A program made the translations under genes and the position numbers. A stretch of DNA of 64,000 nt from an uncultured Christensenella sp. Its GTDB lineage: Bacteria; Bacillota; Clostridia; Christensenellales; Borkfalkiaceae. The stretch spans positions 214,056 to 278,055 of the forward strand of contig CAJTPB010000001.1 of NCBI GenBank assembly GCA_910578065.1, given 5' to 3'. The notes below the pieces were generated by a model. The model had not been told where the DNA came from. It ran no database searches and saw only the letters and a program-made list of their open reading frames with translations. The first letter of the stretch is position 1. The number at the start of each line of letters is the position of its first letter. Positions 8,854 to 15,937 of this stretch are shown here, piece by piece.

Positions 8854-8895
8854 ACTTATGTAGCGAAGCGAAATAAGTGTAGTGAGCTACACTTA
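8854..8895 (+). other. oriT: Predicted origin of transfer (oriT), MobV/pMV158 type
   Basis: Two overlapping inverted repeats are seen: ACTTAT (8854-8859) with ATAAGT (8873-8878), and TAAGTGTAG (8874-8882) with CTACACTTA (8887-8895) around TGAG. This is the same layout as the pMV158 oriT, where the relaxase nicks within TAGTGTG/TTA. By analogy the nick here would fall in TAGTGAG/CTA between 8886 and 8887. It lies just upstream of the MobV relaxase gene, where such an origin is expected. Confidence 0.7.
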
Positions 8896-8925
8896 AAGAA
8901 TTTAAGTCATTAGGAGGACGAAACT

Positions 8926-9846
8926 ATTTATATTATTTGCAATTTAAAGAAACTGAAAAAGGACGCCGTTACCGATGTTGAAGAAGAAAACGAACGCGAC
9001 GAAACCTATCCAGCAACCAACCCGCAAATAGACAGTTCGCGGACAAAAGACAACTACCACTTTGTTGCTCCGTCGGGCAGGTATATGGACGTTATCGAAC
9101 AGAGAATTGAGAGACTGCATTTGAAACGCAAGGTGCGCTTGGATGCCGTATATATTGTGTCGTTTGTTCTCGGCGCAAGCCCCGAATTTTTTAAGGTGTC
9201 CACGAAGGAAAAACAGTATGCTTTCTTTCGGGATTGCGTCAAGTTCTTTCAAGACAAGTACGGCGAAGAAAACGTGCTGTCGGCTATCGTGCATATGGAC
9301 GAAACAAATCCGCATATGCACTTGAACCTTATACCGATTACCTACGGCAAGCTGTGTGCAAAAGACTTGTTCGACGGAAAGCTTGCCGCACTCCAAACGG
9401 AGTTTTGGAAAGAAGTCGGAGAAAAATACGGACTTGACAGAGGCCAGCCAAACAGCCAAGCCGAACATTTGGATACGGCAGAATACAAAGCGAAAAAGAT
9501 TGTAGAAGCTGCCGAGCAAAAACGCGCCAAAGCGGAAAAATATTTGAAAGCGTTACAGCAAGCCGAGCAAGGCGAAATCGCCCATAGCAAAAGCGGACTG
9601 CGAAAGCAAATTGTAGCTGTAACCGCCGACAATGCCGACCTTAAAAAGCGGCTGTCAAAGTCTATGCAGGAAACGCTGGATATTGACAAAGAGAACAAAG
9701 AACTCAAAGCATACAAAGTCCGAGCGGCAAAAGCACTTGAACTGCTTGCAAAGTTAGAGCGTGAAAACCCGTCGGCTTATAATGCGCTATTTGACACAAA
9801 GAAAAAGCCACCTGTTTCTTCATCAAAAAATTGGTGGTCAAAATAA
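8926..9846 (+). CDS. MobV-family relaxase (Mob/Pre) with apparent ATT start
   Basis: This protein nicks oriT and leads the DNA strand during mobilization by a co-resident conjugative element. The metal-binding motif HMDETNPHMHLN (codons 9292-9327) is the MobV signature, and a long charged helix forms the C-terminus. The first in-frame ATG is at 9085, but conserved MobV N-terminal features lie upstream in the same open frame (YIICNLKKLKK, ENERDETYPATNPQID, SSRTKDNYHF). The frame is closed by a TAG at 8911, and AGGAGG at 8912-8917 stands 8 bases before an ATT at 8926, so I place the start there (306 residues). The protein is short for the family (400 or more residues is common), so the C-terminus may be reduced. 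An alternative is that a mutated ATG leaves the gene poorly expressed. Confidence 0.8.
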   Translation: MYIICNLKKLKKDAVTDVEEENERDETYPATNPQIDSSRTKDNYHFVAPSGRYMDVIEQRIERLHLKRKVRLDAVYIVSFVLGASPEFFKVSTKEKQYAFFRDCVKFFQDKYGEENVLSAIVHMDETNPHMHLNLIPITYGKLCAKDLFDGKLAALQTEFWKEVGEKYGLDRGQPNSQAEHLDTAEYKAKKIVEAAEQKRAKAEKYLKALQQAEQGEIAHSKSGLRKQIVAVTADNADLKKRLSKSMQETLDIDKENKELKAYKVRAAKALELLAKLERENPSAYNALFDTKKKPPVSSSKNWWSK

Positions 9847-9889
9847 CAACTGAATAAATCTATAAGGAGGTAATTTTATCGAGTAATCT

Positions 9890-10075
9890 ATGCAGAAAAG
9901 AAAGGAACAACCCAGCACAGAAAGTGATATTTCCGATATTGAGCTTAAATCTCTTGCAAGAGTGTTGCTACCGATTATGCAGGAATATCTGTCGTCCGAG
10001 CAAGGACAAATAGACTTTGCCGAATGGCAACGATTACAACTAAATAAACAATCGAATATTAAAGTATCCTGTTAA
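9890..10075 (+). CDS. Small hypothetical protein of the mobilization module
   Basis: This is a 61-residue acidic protein without membrane segments, containing SLARVLLPIMQEYLSSEQGQ. I recognise no domain, though short proteins of this kind often follow mobilization genes on clostridial elements. The AAGGAGG site at 9864 is about 20 bases from the ATG. It is better placed for an ATC codon at 9879 that opens a two-codon frame ending in TAA. The gene may therefore be translated by re-initiation or weakly. It ends before a strong terminator. Confidence 0.55.
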   Translation: MQKRKEQPSTESDISDIELKSLARVLLPIMQEYLSSEQGQIDFAEWQRLQLNKQSNIKVSC

Positions 10076-10194
10076 ATTATATAGGGATAGCCGTTGAAAA
10101 AAACGGAATAAGGTAAACCGCCAGAGCGTGCGGTATATAAATGAAATAGATATTTAATAAAAATAATATGTCGTATATAAACTGATAAAACGGC

Positions 10195-10232
10195 AAGGCG
10201 GGTAAAGCATTTTGTTCTACCCGCCTTTTTAT
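10195..10232 (+). terminator. Intrinsic terminator of the relaxase transcript
   Basis: A 10-bp stem AAGGCGGGTA/TACCCGCCTT with a 13-base loop is followed directly by a T-run (CCTTTTTATTT). Confidence 0.9.
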
Positions 10233-10296
10233 TTGCATTTTAGTTGAAATATTATTAATTTTAATATATAATATAATTACAATTAAATCGTTTGTG

Positions 10297-10332
10297 TCTC
10301 ACTTTGGGTTCAATTCCCAATCTCTACACCTT
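10297..10332 (+). other. tRNA 3'-end-like sequence, possible attachment site
   Basis: The sequence TTGGGTTCAATTCCCAA forms a 5-bp T-stem around a canonical T-loop (GTTCAATTC). It is followed by seven bases, an A and CC, as in the 3' end of a tRNA gene. No matching 5' half is present upstream. It may be the tRNA-derived end of an integrated element, or chance. Confidence 0.35.
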
Positions 10333-10459
10333 TGTATGTTTGGTCAAAAACATTCTTTTAGAAATTTTTTTGGATAATTTGATAGAATTTGTAATAGACT
10401 GCTTAATTACAAAAAAGCTACCAAAAAGCAAAGAAAAAATCTTTAGGAGGGTTTTATTT

Positions 10460-10501
10460 ATGACTATTACATTCATTATGTTCTGCCTGACACTCCTGTA
10501 G
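10460..10501 (+). CDS. Thirteen-residue hydrophobic peptide candidate
   Basis: ATG at 10460 follows a perfect AGGAGG by 9 bases and encodes MTITFIMFCLTLL and a stop. The peptide is wholly hydrophobic. An inverted repeat GTTCTGCC/GGCAGAAC overlaps its end. It might be a small membrane toxin or a truncated remnant; evidence is limited to the ribosome site and hydrophobicity. Confidence 0.25.
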   Translation: MTITFIMFCLTLL

Positions 10502-10570
10502 AGGCTTGGTAGCGTGCGATTATAAAAGAAATCGGGCAGAACAACCCAAATACCACATATTATGTGATTA

Positions 10571-10616
10571 TATAGAAAAAATAGAGCTACTCAAATGTAG
10601 CTCTATTTTTTCTATA
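10571..10616. terminator. Bidirectional 20-bp hairpin terminator
   Basis: The arms 10571-10590 and 10597-10616 are perfect reverse complements around a 6-base loop, with A/T runs inside the stem on both strands. It sits between a plus-strand and a minus-strand transcription unit. Confidence 0.8.
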
Positions 10617-10704
10617 ATTTGAAGTTTTCGTATTCGTCTATAAAAACAAATAATCCGAACGTCTTACGAATTATGAAGAAGTTCGAATTATTACAATGTG
10701 GCTG

Positions 10705-10734
10705 AGTTCGGTTAACCTAAACCGAACTTTTTTT
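10705..10734 (+). terminator. Intrinsic terminator, plus strand
   Basis: AGTTCGGTT/AACCGAACT forms a 9-bp stem with a 6-base loop, followed by seven T residues. Confidence 0.75.
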
Positions 10735-10742
10735 ACAACAAA

Positions 10743-10775
10743 AAAGTCGAATTACTATAAAAGTAGTTCGACTTT
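10743..10775. terminator. Hairpin terminator at the end of the HEPN operon
   Basis: The 13-bp arms 10743-10755 and 10763-10775 differ by one G-T pair, with AAA and TTT at their ends. On the minus strand it follows the HEPN gene stop by about 30 bases and can end that operon. Confidence 0.75.
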
Positions 10776-10807
10776 ATTTTATGAAAAAGCGTCGGCTAAA
10801 ACGAGTA

Positions 10808-11404
10808 TTAAGCGTTAATTTGATGAAGCCAGTCCCGTATATTTAGACCAACTCTTGCAATATCAAAATCGTCTAAAATACCACTATGCATAATGACATT
10901 GCGCGACTTCTCTAAATCACTAAAAATTGACTTTATCCATTCAGGTGCGCCATTGAAAGAAAAATATGGTTCAAAGAATTGCCAATTGTTTTGAGAACAA
11001 ATTATTTTAGGCAAGTCTCCAAATTCCAGAAAAGACATCATTGCGTCGCCACGACTAATGTGCCATTTAATTTTGCTTTCAGTTTCTTTTCGGGTTTCAG
11101 CTTTTTCTTTAATCCCTGACTGAACACCTTTTTCCCACCAATCATTTTTATAAGCGTCAAAAAGAATTGAATAGACAAATTCACGAGTAGCATTTTCAAA
11201 AGCTGTAATGGCGGTAAATACCGTTATCATACTTTTTGATTGTTGAACATATTTTTCATCTATTTCATGTAAAAATAATTTTTTTGCAACTTCCTCTGAA
11301 AAATATATTGCTTCAGGCGAATATTTCAATCGACCTTCTTTATCTAATGCTTCTTCCGCTAATGTGCCACGAAAGACAAAAGAATATAAGTCAAGTTCTT
11401 TCAT
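10808..11404 (-). CDS. Swt1-family HEPN-domain protein
   Basis: This 198-residue protein resembles the Swt1-type HEPN domain, a helical fold found in many RNases of defence and toxin systems. Visible features are TREFVYSILFDAYKNDWWEKGV (given here as residues 73-94), the LEFGDLPKII strip near 126-135, and the RX4H motif RNVIMH with R168 and H173, which is the usual RNase active site. A TAAGGTG ribosome site precedes the ATG. It is the last gene of a four-gene minus-strand operon with a DUF5343 protein, a restriction-endonuclease-like protein and a DNA methyltransferase. This suggests an RNA-cleaving, abortive-infection-like effector. That role is inferred; no toxin partner is proven. Confidence 0.75.
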   Translation of the reverse strand: MKELDLYSFVFRGTLAEEALDKEGRLKYSPEAIYFSEEVAKKLFLHEIDEKYVQQSKSMITVFTAITAFENATREFVYSILFDAYKNDWWEKGVQSGIKEKAETRKETESKIKWHISRGDAMMSFLEFGDLPKIICSQNNWQFFEPYFSFNGAPEWIKSIFSDLEKSRNVIMHSGILDDFDIARVGLNIRDWLHQINA

Positions 11405-11413
11405 ATAAACACC

Positions 11414-12055
11414 TTACTTTAAAGGAATATGTTTTGCTAAACTTGCGAAAAGAGCGTCATAAACCGCTTGATCTCTTGTCGCAGGCAAATGAATATGTAT
11501 ATCGTAATTTAAATCTATTGAATGACGAGTATTTGATGTTGCTTCACCTAATTCAACTTTCTTCGTTTCACTAGTGTCAGTTATAATTTCTTGAATAGGC
11601 ATTTCAACTACGCCTTTTTTGGGGGTTTCAGTCCAATCGGCGTAAGCGCATAAATTTAAGAAAGTGCTAGCCATTTGCCCAATAGTGGCGTTTTCCTTTG
11701 ATCCATTAGTAAGCGTTTTAAATTTGCCAATTACTTCTTCTTTACTCATTCTATGCGCATTGACATTGAGAGCAAATAAATCAGCATAGGCTTCTTTGAT
11801 TCCTTCAGCAACGGTAAGTTTTGCACAACTTTGATCTAAAAATCTAAAATAGCGTTGAGTAGGTGTACCAGCGTCATCTAAAAAACCAATTGCTTTAAGC
11901 ACATTTACAAATTGTCTATCATTAGAACTTGTAAATCCTAAATCTGACATGAATTTAGCCGTAAATTTATCTGGCGCTTTTGCAGTAAGAAGGGTATCAA
12001 AATAATTAGGTATTTTAGTAAAGCTACCTGTCATATAGCTTGTAGGTAATGCCAT
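11414..12055 (-). CDS. DUF5343-family protein
   Basis: This 213-residue protein matches the DUF5343 pattern. It has an N-terminal YMTGSFTKIPNYFDTLLTAKAP, a winged-helix-like core (KFMSDLGF, DRQFVNVLKAIGFLDDAGTPT, RYFRFLD), and a C-terminal strand-rich tail LNYDIHIHLPAT near 184-195. The biochemical role is unknown. The start follows an AGGAGAAAG ribosome site. It ends 9 bases before the HEPN gene, and DUF5343/HEPN pairs of this kind suggest that the two proteins work together, perhaps with this one as sensor or antidote. That pairing function is an inference. Confidence 0.75.
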   Translation of the reverse strand: MALPTSYMTGSFTKIPNYFDTLLTAKAPDKFTAKFMSDLGFTSSNDRQFVNVLKAIGFLDDAGTPTQRYFRFLDQSCAKLTVAEGIKEAYADLFALNVNAHRMSKEEVIGKFKTLTNGSKENATIGQMASTFLNLCAYADWTETPKKGVVEMPIQEIITDTSETKKVELGEATSNTRHSIDLNYDIHIHLPATRDQAVYDALFASLAKHIPLK

Positions 12056-12125
12056 AATCTTTCTCCTATGTTAAATTAGTTGATATTAGCGTAAAAAACT
12101 GTTTACAAAATATATTTAAACTCAT

Positions 12126-12836
12126 TTACAAACTTTTAATCGCATAAATCACTTTTTGTATGAAAGTGTCGTAATCGTTATAAACGATAGTGTTTCCAAA
12201 ATCAAAGTTCAATGCCGAAACAGTCATATCAAAATCGTTATGCAAATAATATTCTTCATATCCTCGTTTATCGTCAATTTTCGCAGAAACATTTTTATCT
12301 TGAATATGCACGATAAAAACAAGCGTCTTATTTGGCGTGTGTAAAAATGTTTCAATATTATCATTTGACAATTTAATATACTTTTTTAAGTTATGCTCGG
12401 TAACCGTTTCCCATTTTATAATATCACCGTCCTTATCGAAATAGGGAATTTTATCGGGGATAACGAAAATTTGAAAATAAGGAATTTGAGCGGAACGGAT
12501 ATTTGCTGTTTCACCGAGCATATTTTCAAAATAGTTATTTGAATTTTGAGAATAATTACTCATTACATATTTAACGGCAATTCCCGCTACGGGACTGTCG
12601 TTTTCTGCAATAGTAATATCTACGGCTTTATCCACATAACGACCGATAATTTTATGTTCTTTTCCTATACCGAATCCCAATGAATATACAGAATATTTTT
12701 TATCGTTTAACCTAGTTTGTAAATCTTGGGATATTGCACCGTGCAGAACTTCAAGTTTTTTATTGCTGCGCGCCCCTGTTTTTAAGTAAGTGATAAACGA
12801 TTCTTTAAGAATTGCCAAAAATTGAGAATTGTTCAT
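12126..12836 (-). CDS. Type II restriction-endonuclease-like protein
   Basis: This 236-residue protein, read from MNNSQFLAIL because an AAAGGAAAGG ribosome site precedes that ATG, overlaps the end of the methyltransferase gene by 32 bases. The segment VDITI with D73, then GIAVKYVMSNYSQNSNNYF with K89, then LGETANIR, looks like a PD-(D/E)XK restriction enzyme core. The position that should be acidic (E in E-X-K) is alanine (A87). Either the family uses another carboxylate or this copy is inactive. It would be the cutting partner of the adjacent adenine methyltransferase. The identification rests on the motif pattern and gene pairing, so a different role is possible. Confidence 0.65.
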   Translation of the reverse strand: MNNSQFLAILKESFITYLKTGARSNKKLEVLHGAISQDLQTRLNDKKYSVYSLGFGIGKEHKIIGRYVDKAVDITIAENDSPVAGIAVKYVMSNYSQNSNNYFENMLGETANIRSAQIPYFQIFVIPDKIPYFDKDGDIIKWETVTEHNLKKYIKLSNDNIETFLHTPNKTLVFIVHIQDKNVSAKIDDKRGYEEYYLHNDFDMTVSALNFDFGNTIVYNDYDTFIQKVIYAIKSL

Positions 12837-14274
12837 TTTCAAAACCTTTCCTTTGTGCATATTTATATTCGAGATAGTTTTTCAAGTCTTTGGAAGAAAA
12901 AGTATAATAGCCACCGCTCTTGTATTTGCCAAGTAAAGAGATATAGGATATAAAATCTTCACAATATAGCATTTCCCGCAGTTCACTTTCAGGTATTTCG
13001 GTCAGAATATATAGACCGCTATATACCCCAACACCTTTATCGCATTTAATCAGTTTCAAATCAAACGGGGTTCTAATTAAAGCGTTAATTGAGAACTTAC
13101 AACGATAAACGTCATTGATACCTTGTGTGCGACCAAAGCCATACCATTCACCGTTTCTATCTAAACTTCTATTAGTCAGAATTTGTTTGTATGTTTCAAA
13201 ATATCGTCTGATACTTAAATTTGCTGTTAAATCCTGATAAGGCACTAATTTCCCTTTTGAATACGGAAAAATACATTGATATTGCTTGCCCGTAGATGCT
13301 TTAACGACGGGAATTGTAAATTCGTCAAAATCAAAGTCGCCGATAAAGAACCCGTCCGCAAGAGTTGCAAAACCATTTTTAACCGCAAAATATTCCTTTG
13401 CGGTACTAAAAGTTAAAATGCGTTTCAATTCATTTAATTTACTTTTGTTTGCGAAATAGAAATTATCACATATATAATAATCTTCTACGTTTAATGTATC
13501 TACATAATAAGGGAAATTATTTCTATCTTCAAATTGATAATATTCGGTTGATTTTTGTTTGCGTTTATTTTTTAATATGGTAATTGTTGTATATGTCGTT
13601 GCCGTAAATGCTTGAAAATGTTTTAAGTCCACAATTCTATCAATTAAATTATTCTGGACTAAATGCAAACGCATATATTTGCCAGCAAGACTATTAAAAA
13701 ACGAACTCGGCGTAATATATCCCAATACACCGTTTTCATTTAACATCTTCAAACCGATTTCATAAAAAACGATATATAAATCAGTCATACCGTTTTGGGC
13801 AAATGAAAACTTTTTTATTTGGTCAAAAGAAGTTCCTAAATTGTGAACTCTGACATAAGGGGGATTACCCAGCACATAATCCATTTTACCGTTATATGTA
13901 TCAACAGATAACGTATCAGCGCAGATTATATCCCATTCGACTTGGCTTAATCCATAATGTTTAACCTTCTGATTTAGGTGTTCAATACATTTATAACATT
14001 CGCTTTCGTCTATTTCAATCCCGTGAATATAAGCGGATAGTTCTTGTGAAAGAACTTGCAAATCCGAATTATACTTCAAAAATTCCTTGCAATATCTATC
14101 AACTATAGCAACTAAAAATGCGCCATCACCGCAACTATTGTCAATGGCGTGTTTTTTTAATATCGTCTGTCCGTGATAACCCGATAGGTCAAGTACATTA
14201 TTGACGATAAATTCAGGCGTATAAAAACGTCCGTTCAATTTTTCAGCTGATACTGCAATCGGTTCCGCTTTCAT
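12805..14274 (-). CDS. N6-adenine DNA methyltransferase (Eco57I/TaqI-like)
   Basis: This 489-residue gamma-type methyltransferase adds a methyl group to adenine in a specific DNA site. It starts with a GRFYTPEFIVNNVLDL segment (15-30), followed by the SAM motif DNSCGDGAFL (45-54), GIEIDE (85-90) and the catalytic NPPYVRVH (137-144). The C-terminal half (about 290-489) is a target-recognition-like region. It is the first gene of the operon, and the overlapping endonuclease-like gene follows. No ribosome site is visible, and a promoter ends 11 bases upstream of the ATG, so the transcript should be almost leaderless. That would favour early methylation if the operon enters a new cell. Confidence 0.88.
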   Translation of the reverse strand: MKAEPIAVSAEKLNGRFYTPEFIVNNVLDLSGYHGQTILKKHAIDNSCGDGAFLVAIVDRYCKEFLKYNSDLQVLSQELSAYIHGIEIDESECYKCIEHLNQKVKHYGLSQVEWDIICADTLSVDTYNGKMDYVLGNPPYVRVHNLGTSFDQIKKFSFAQNGMTDLYIVFYEIGLKMLNENGVLGYITPSSFFNSLAGKYMRLHLVQNNLIDRIVDLKHFQAFTATTYTTITILKNKRKQKSTEYYQFEDRNNFPYYVDTLNVEDYYICDNFYFANKSKLNELKRILTFSTAKEYFAVKNGFATLADGFFIGDFDFDEFTIPVVKASTGKQYQCIFPYSKGKLVPYQDLTANLSIRRYFETYKQILTNRSLDRNGEWYGFGRTQGINDVYRCKFSINALIRTPFDLKLIKCDKGVGVYSGLYILTEIPESELREMLYCEDFISYISLLGKYKSGGYYTFSSKDLKNYLEYKYAQRKGFENEQFSIFGNS

Positions 14275-14285
14275 AATATATAACT

Positions 14286-14314
14286 ATTATATCATACTTG
14301 AATGATTTTCGCAA
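14286..14314 (-). promoter_or_regulatory. Sigma-A promoter of the methyltransferase operon
   Basis: On the minus strand TTGCGA (14309-14314) and TATAAT (14286-14291) are 17 bases apart. The predicted transcription start is only about 5 bases from the ATG at 14274. Confidence 0.8.
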
Positions 14315-14355
14315 TAGTTTCGTTTATCCAAAGTTGCTCAAAATCAATTTTGGCA

Positions 14356-14420
14356 CTGTGGCGGGGGCTTGAATAAACGAGCGCGGCGGCTTCGCCGCCG
14401 CGTTCAAGCCCCCGCCACAG
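14356..14420. repeat. Large nested palindrome (cruciform candidate)
   Basis: The outer arms 14356-14373 and 14403-14420 are perfect 18-bp reverse complements. Inside is an 8-bp GC stem (14382-14389 with 14395-14402) closed by a CTTCG loop, with eight unpaired bases on one side. It is much more GC-rich than its surroundings and may be a replication or processing site of the element. Confidence 0.75.
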
Positions 14421-14485
14421 CGGAAACAAAAGAACAAACGTAACTAAAAACAAAATAAGCACGGCGAAACAAAACGCCGCGTGGA

Positions 14486-14528
14486 AAAGGGCGTGCCCGC
14501 TAATCCGCTTGGGCATCGCCCTTTTTTT
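14486..14528 (+). terminator. Intrinsic terminator
   Basis: AAAGGGCG and GCCC pair with GGGC and CGCCCTTT around a 12-base loop, and a run of seven T residues follows on the plus strand. Confidence 0.75.
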
Positions 14529-14580
14529 GATCCGCGCGGCTGTTCCTGCGTTTCTATCCGTAAATGTGTATTTTGTACAC

Positions 14581-14647
14581 TTTTAGTTCCCGTTTAGTTT
14601 CCTTTTAGTTCCTGTTTTGTACCGCTTTTGTTCCCCTTTAATCCCGC
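14581..14647 (+). repeat. Iteron-like 11-bp T-rich repeats
   Basis: Six imperfect copies of a TTTTAGTTCCY-like unit follow one another at about 11-bp steps. They end 21 bases before a TATAAT box (14669-14674). They may bind the replication protein or a regulator. Confidence 0.45.
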
Positions 14648-14675
14648 GCATTTTGTTTTCAAAGAGTGTATAATG

Positions 14676-14698
14676 GGATTTGCTTATTAAGCAAATCC
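14676..14698 (+). promoter_or_regulatory. Leader hairpin next to a ribosome binding site
   Basis: GGATTTGCTT-ATT-AAGCAAATCC is a perfect 10-bp hairpin just downstream of a TATAAT box (14669-14674) and five bases before the GGGAGGTG ribosome site of the 42-residue gene. Confidence 0.55.
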
Positions 14699-14716
14699 GA
14701 ACGGGAGGTGAAAACG

Positions 14717-14845
14717 GTGTTCGTGAAAGAATTTGAAGTGATAACCATTGAAGAAACCGATAATTTATTGTCGGAAAATGAACGGCGCACGTTCTTTGAA
14801 ACGCTGTTACGGCGAATTAAAGAATTAAAAGCACAAAAGGAATAA
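14717..14845 (+). CDS. Small acidic protein upstream of the replication gene
   Basis: A GTG start 6 bases after GGGAGGTG opens a 42-codon frame containing EVITIEETDNLLSENERR and ending LLRRIKELKAQKE. It is soluble and helical, with no domain I recognise. Its good ribosome site, promoter-proximal place and position before the replication initiator suggest a copy-number or replication accessory protein. That role is inferred from context only. Confidence 0.55.
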   Translation: MFVKEFEVITIEETDNLLSENERRTFFETLLRRIKELKAQKE

Positions 14846-15043
14846 ATATAAAAAAGACAACTGAATAACCAAAATCAAGGTAAATAGAAAAGTAAGATTG
14901 TACCGCCCAACGGCAAGCCGAGATTTCCGCATAGGAACAGTGGTTGCGTTGAGAAAGAGCAGAGTACGAAACATTTGTATTGTTTTGTATTCTGCTCTTT
15001 TTTATTTGCCGCAAAAAATCAAATCAAAAAGGAGAGAAAAACC

Positions 15044-15934
15044 ATGTCATATCAAAAAGCAAAAGTCTATAACGACGGCAGTCATTTTATTGCCATGCCG
15101 CCCGAAAACTTCCCGCGCCCCAAACGGAGATATAAACCGAAGTCCAAGCGGGAAGAAAGCCCCGACAGCCCCAAAGCCAAATTTGAAACGGCGTATTCGG
15201 AAAGTCAGAGCCTACCGAAGCGGGAGCGAAAGAAGTATATCAAAGAGAAATTGCAAGGCACTTTCCCCAATGAGGAACACGAAAAGGAATTTATCGAGAG
15301 CAATATCGAGCGCAAGAAAATCAATGCGGCAAAGCGGCGCGTTCGGTTAATGCGGAAAGTGTATTTGCAGGAATGGAACTATTTTGTAACTTTTACGTTC
15401 AGCGGCGAACTCCACACCGAAGAAACGTTCAAGGAGAAGTTGCGGAACACGCTCAAACACATGGTGAGCCGTAAGGGGTGGAAGTATATCGGCGTATGGG
15501 AACGAAGTCCCGAAAAGCAACGGTTACACTTTCACGGGATATTTTATATTCCCCCAAATGCTATGATAGGCGAGCTTGTGGAAGTAAAAGATTACAGCAC
15601 GAAAAGCCACCGTATGCAAACGACCTTTCAAAACACCCATTTCCAAAAGTATTTCGGACGGAACGATTTCAAGGAATTATGCAGACGGGAAGATATTATG
15701 CAATCCGTGCGTTATCTGCTCAAATACATAGAGAAAAGCAACGAGCGGCTTGTGTACGGCGGGAAATTGCCGACCTATTTCGTAAGCGACATTTTGGACG
15801 ACGATATTATTTGCCCCTACGGGGTGGACGACAGGAAAGCGATACTATTTGATAACTTCACTTGCATAGACGAGGGTTGCATTGTCGGGCAGGCAAGCGA
15901 AGAAGTGATAAAACAAATGCCCAAATGCAACTAA
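15044..15934 (+). CDS. Rolling-circle replication initiator, HUH type
   Basis: This 296-residue protein is a probable Rep endonuclease that nicks the element's origin. The frame extends upstream, but the ATG at 15044 has a ribosome site (AAAGGAGAG, 9 bases away), so I start there. The N-terminal 100 residues are basic (RPKRRYKPKSKRE and more). The catalytic core shows YFVTFTFSG near 111-119, KYIGVWERS, and the HUH motif LHFHGIFYIP near 160-169. A lysine/tyrosine region SVRYLLKYIEKS follows near 220, with Y as the likely nicking residue. It lies between two large palindromes. A plasmid or phage-type Rep are both possible. Confidence 0.8.
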   Translation: MSYQKAKVYNDGSHFIAMPPENFPRPKRRYKPKSKREESPDSPKAKFETAYSESQSLPKRERKKYIKEKLQGTFPNEEHEKEFIESNIERKKINAAKRRVRLMRKVYLQEWNYFVTFTFSGELHTEETFKEKLRNTLKHMVSRKGWKYIGVWERSPEKQRLHFHGIFYIPPNAMIGELVEVKDYSTKSHRMQTTFQNTHFQKYFGRNDFKELCRREDIMQSVRYLLKYIEKSNERLVYGGKLPTYFVSDILDDDIICPYGVDDRKAILFDNFTCIDEGCIVGQASEEVIKQMPKCN

Positions 15935-15937
15935 CCT

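Noticed and set aside
10292..10501. 69-residue open frame
   Set aside because: The upstream part covers a tRNA-like sequence and lacks a ribosome site; only the last 13 codons have one.
14292..14516. 74-residue open frame on the minus strand
   Set aside because: It covers the large palindrome and a terminator and has no ribosome site.
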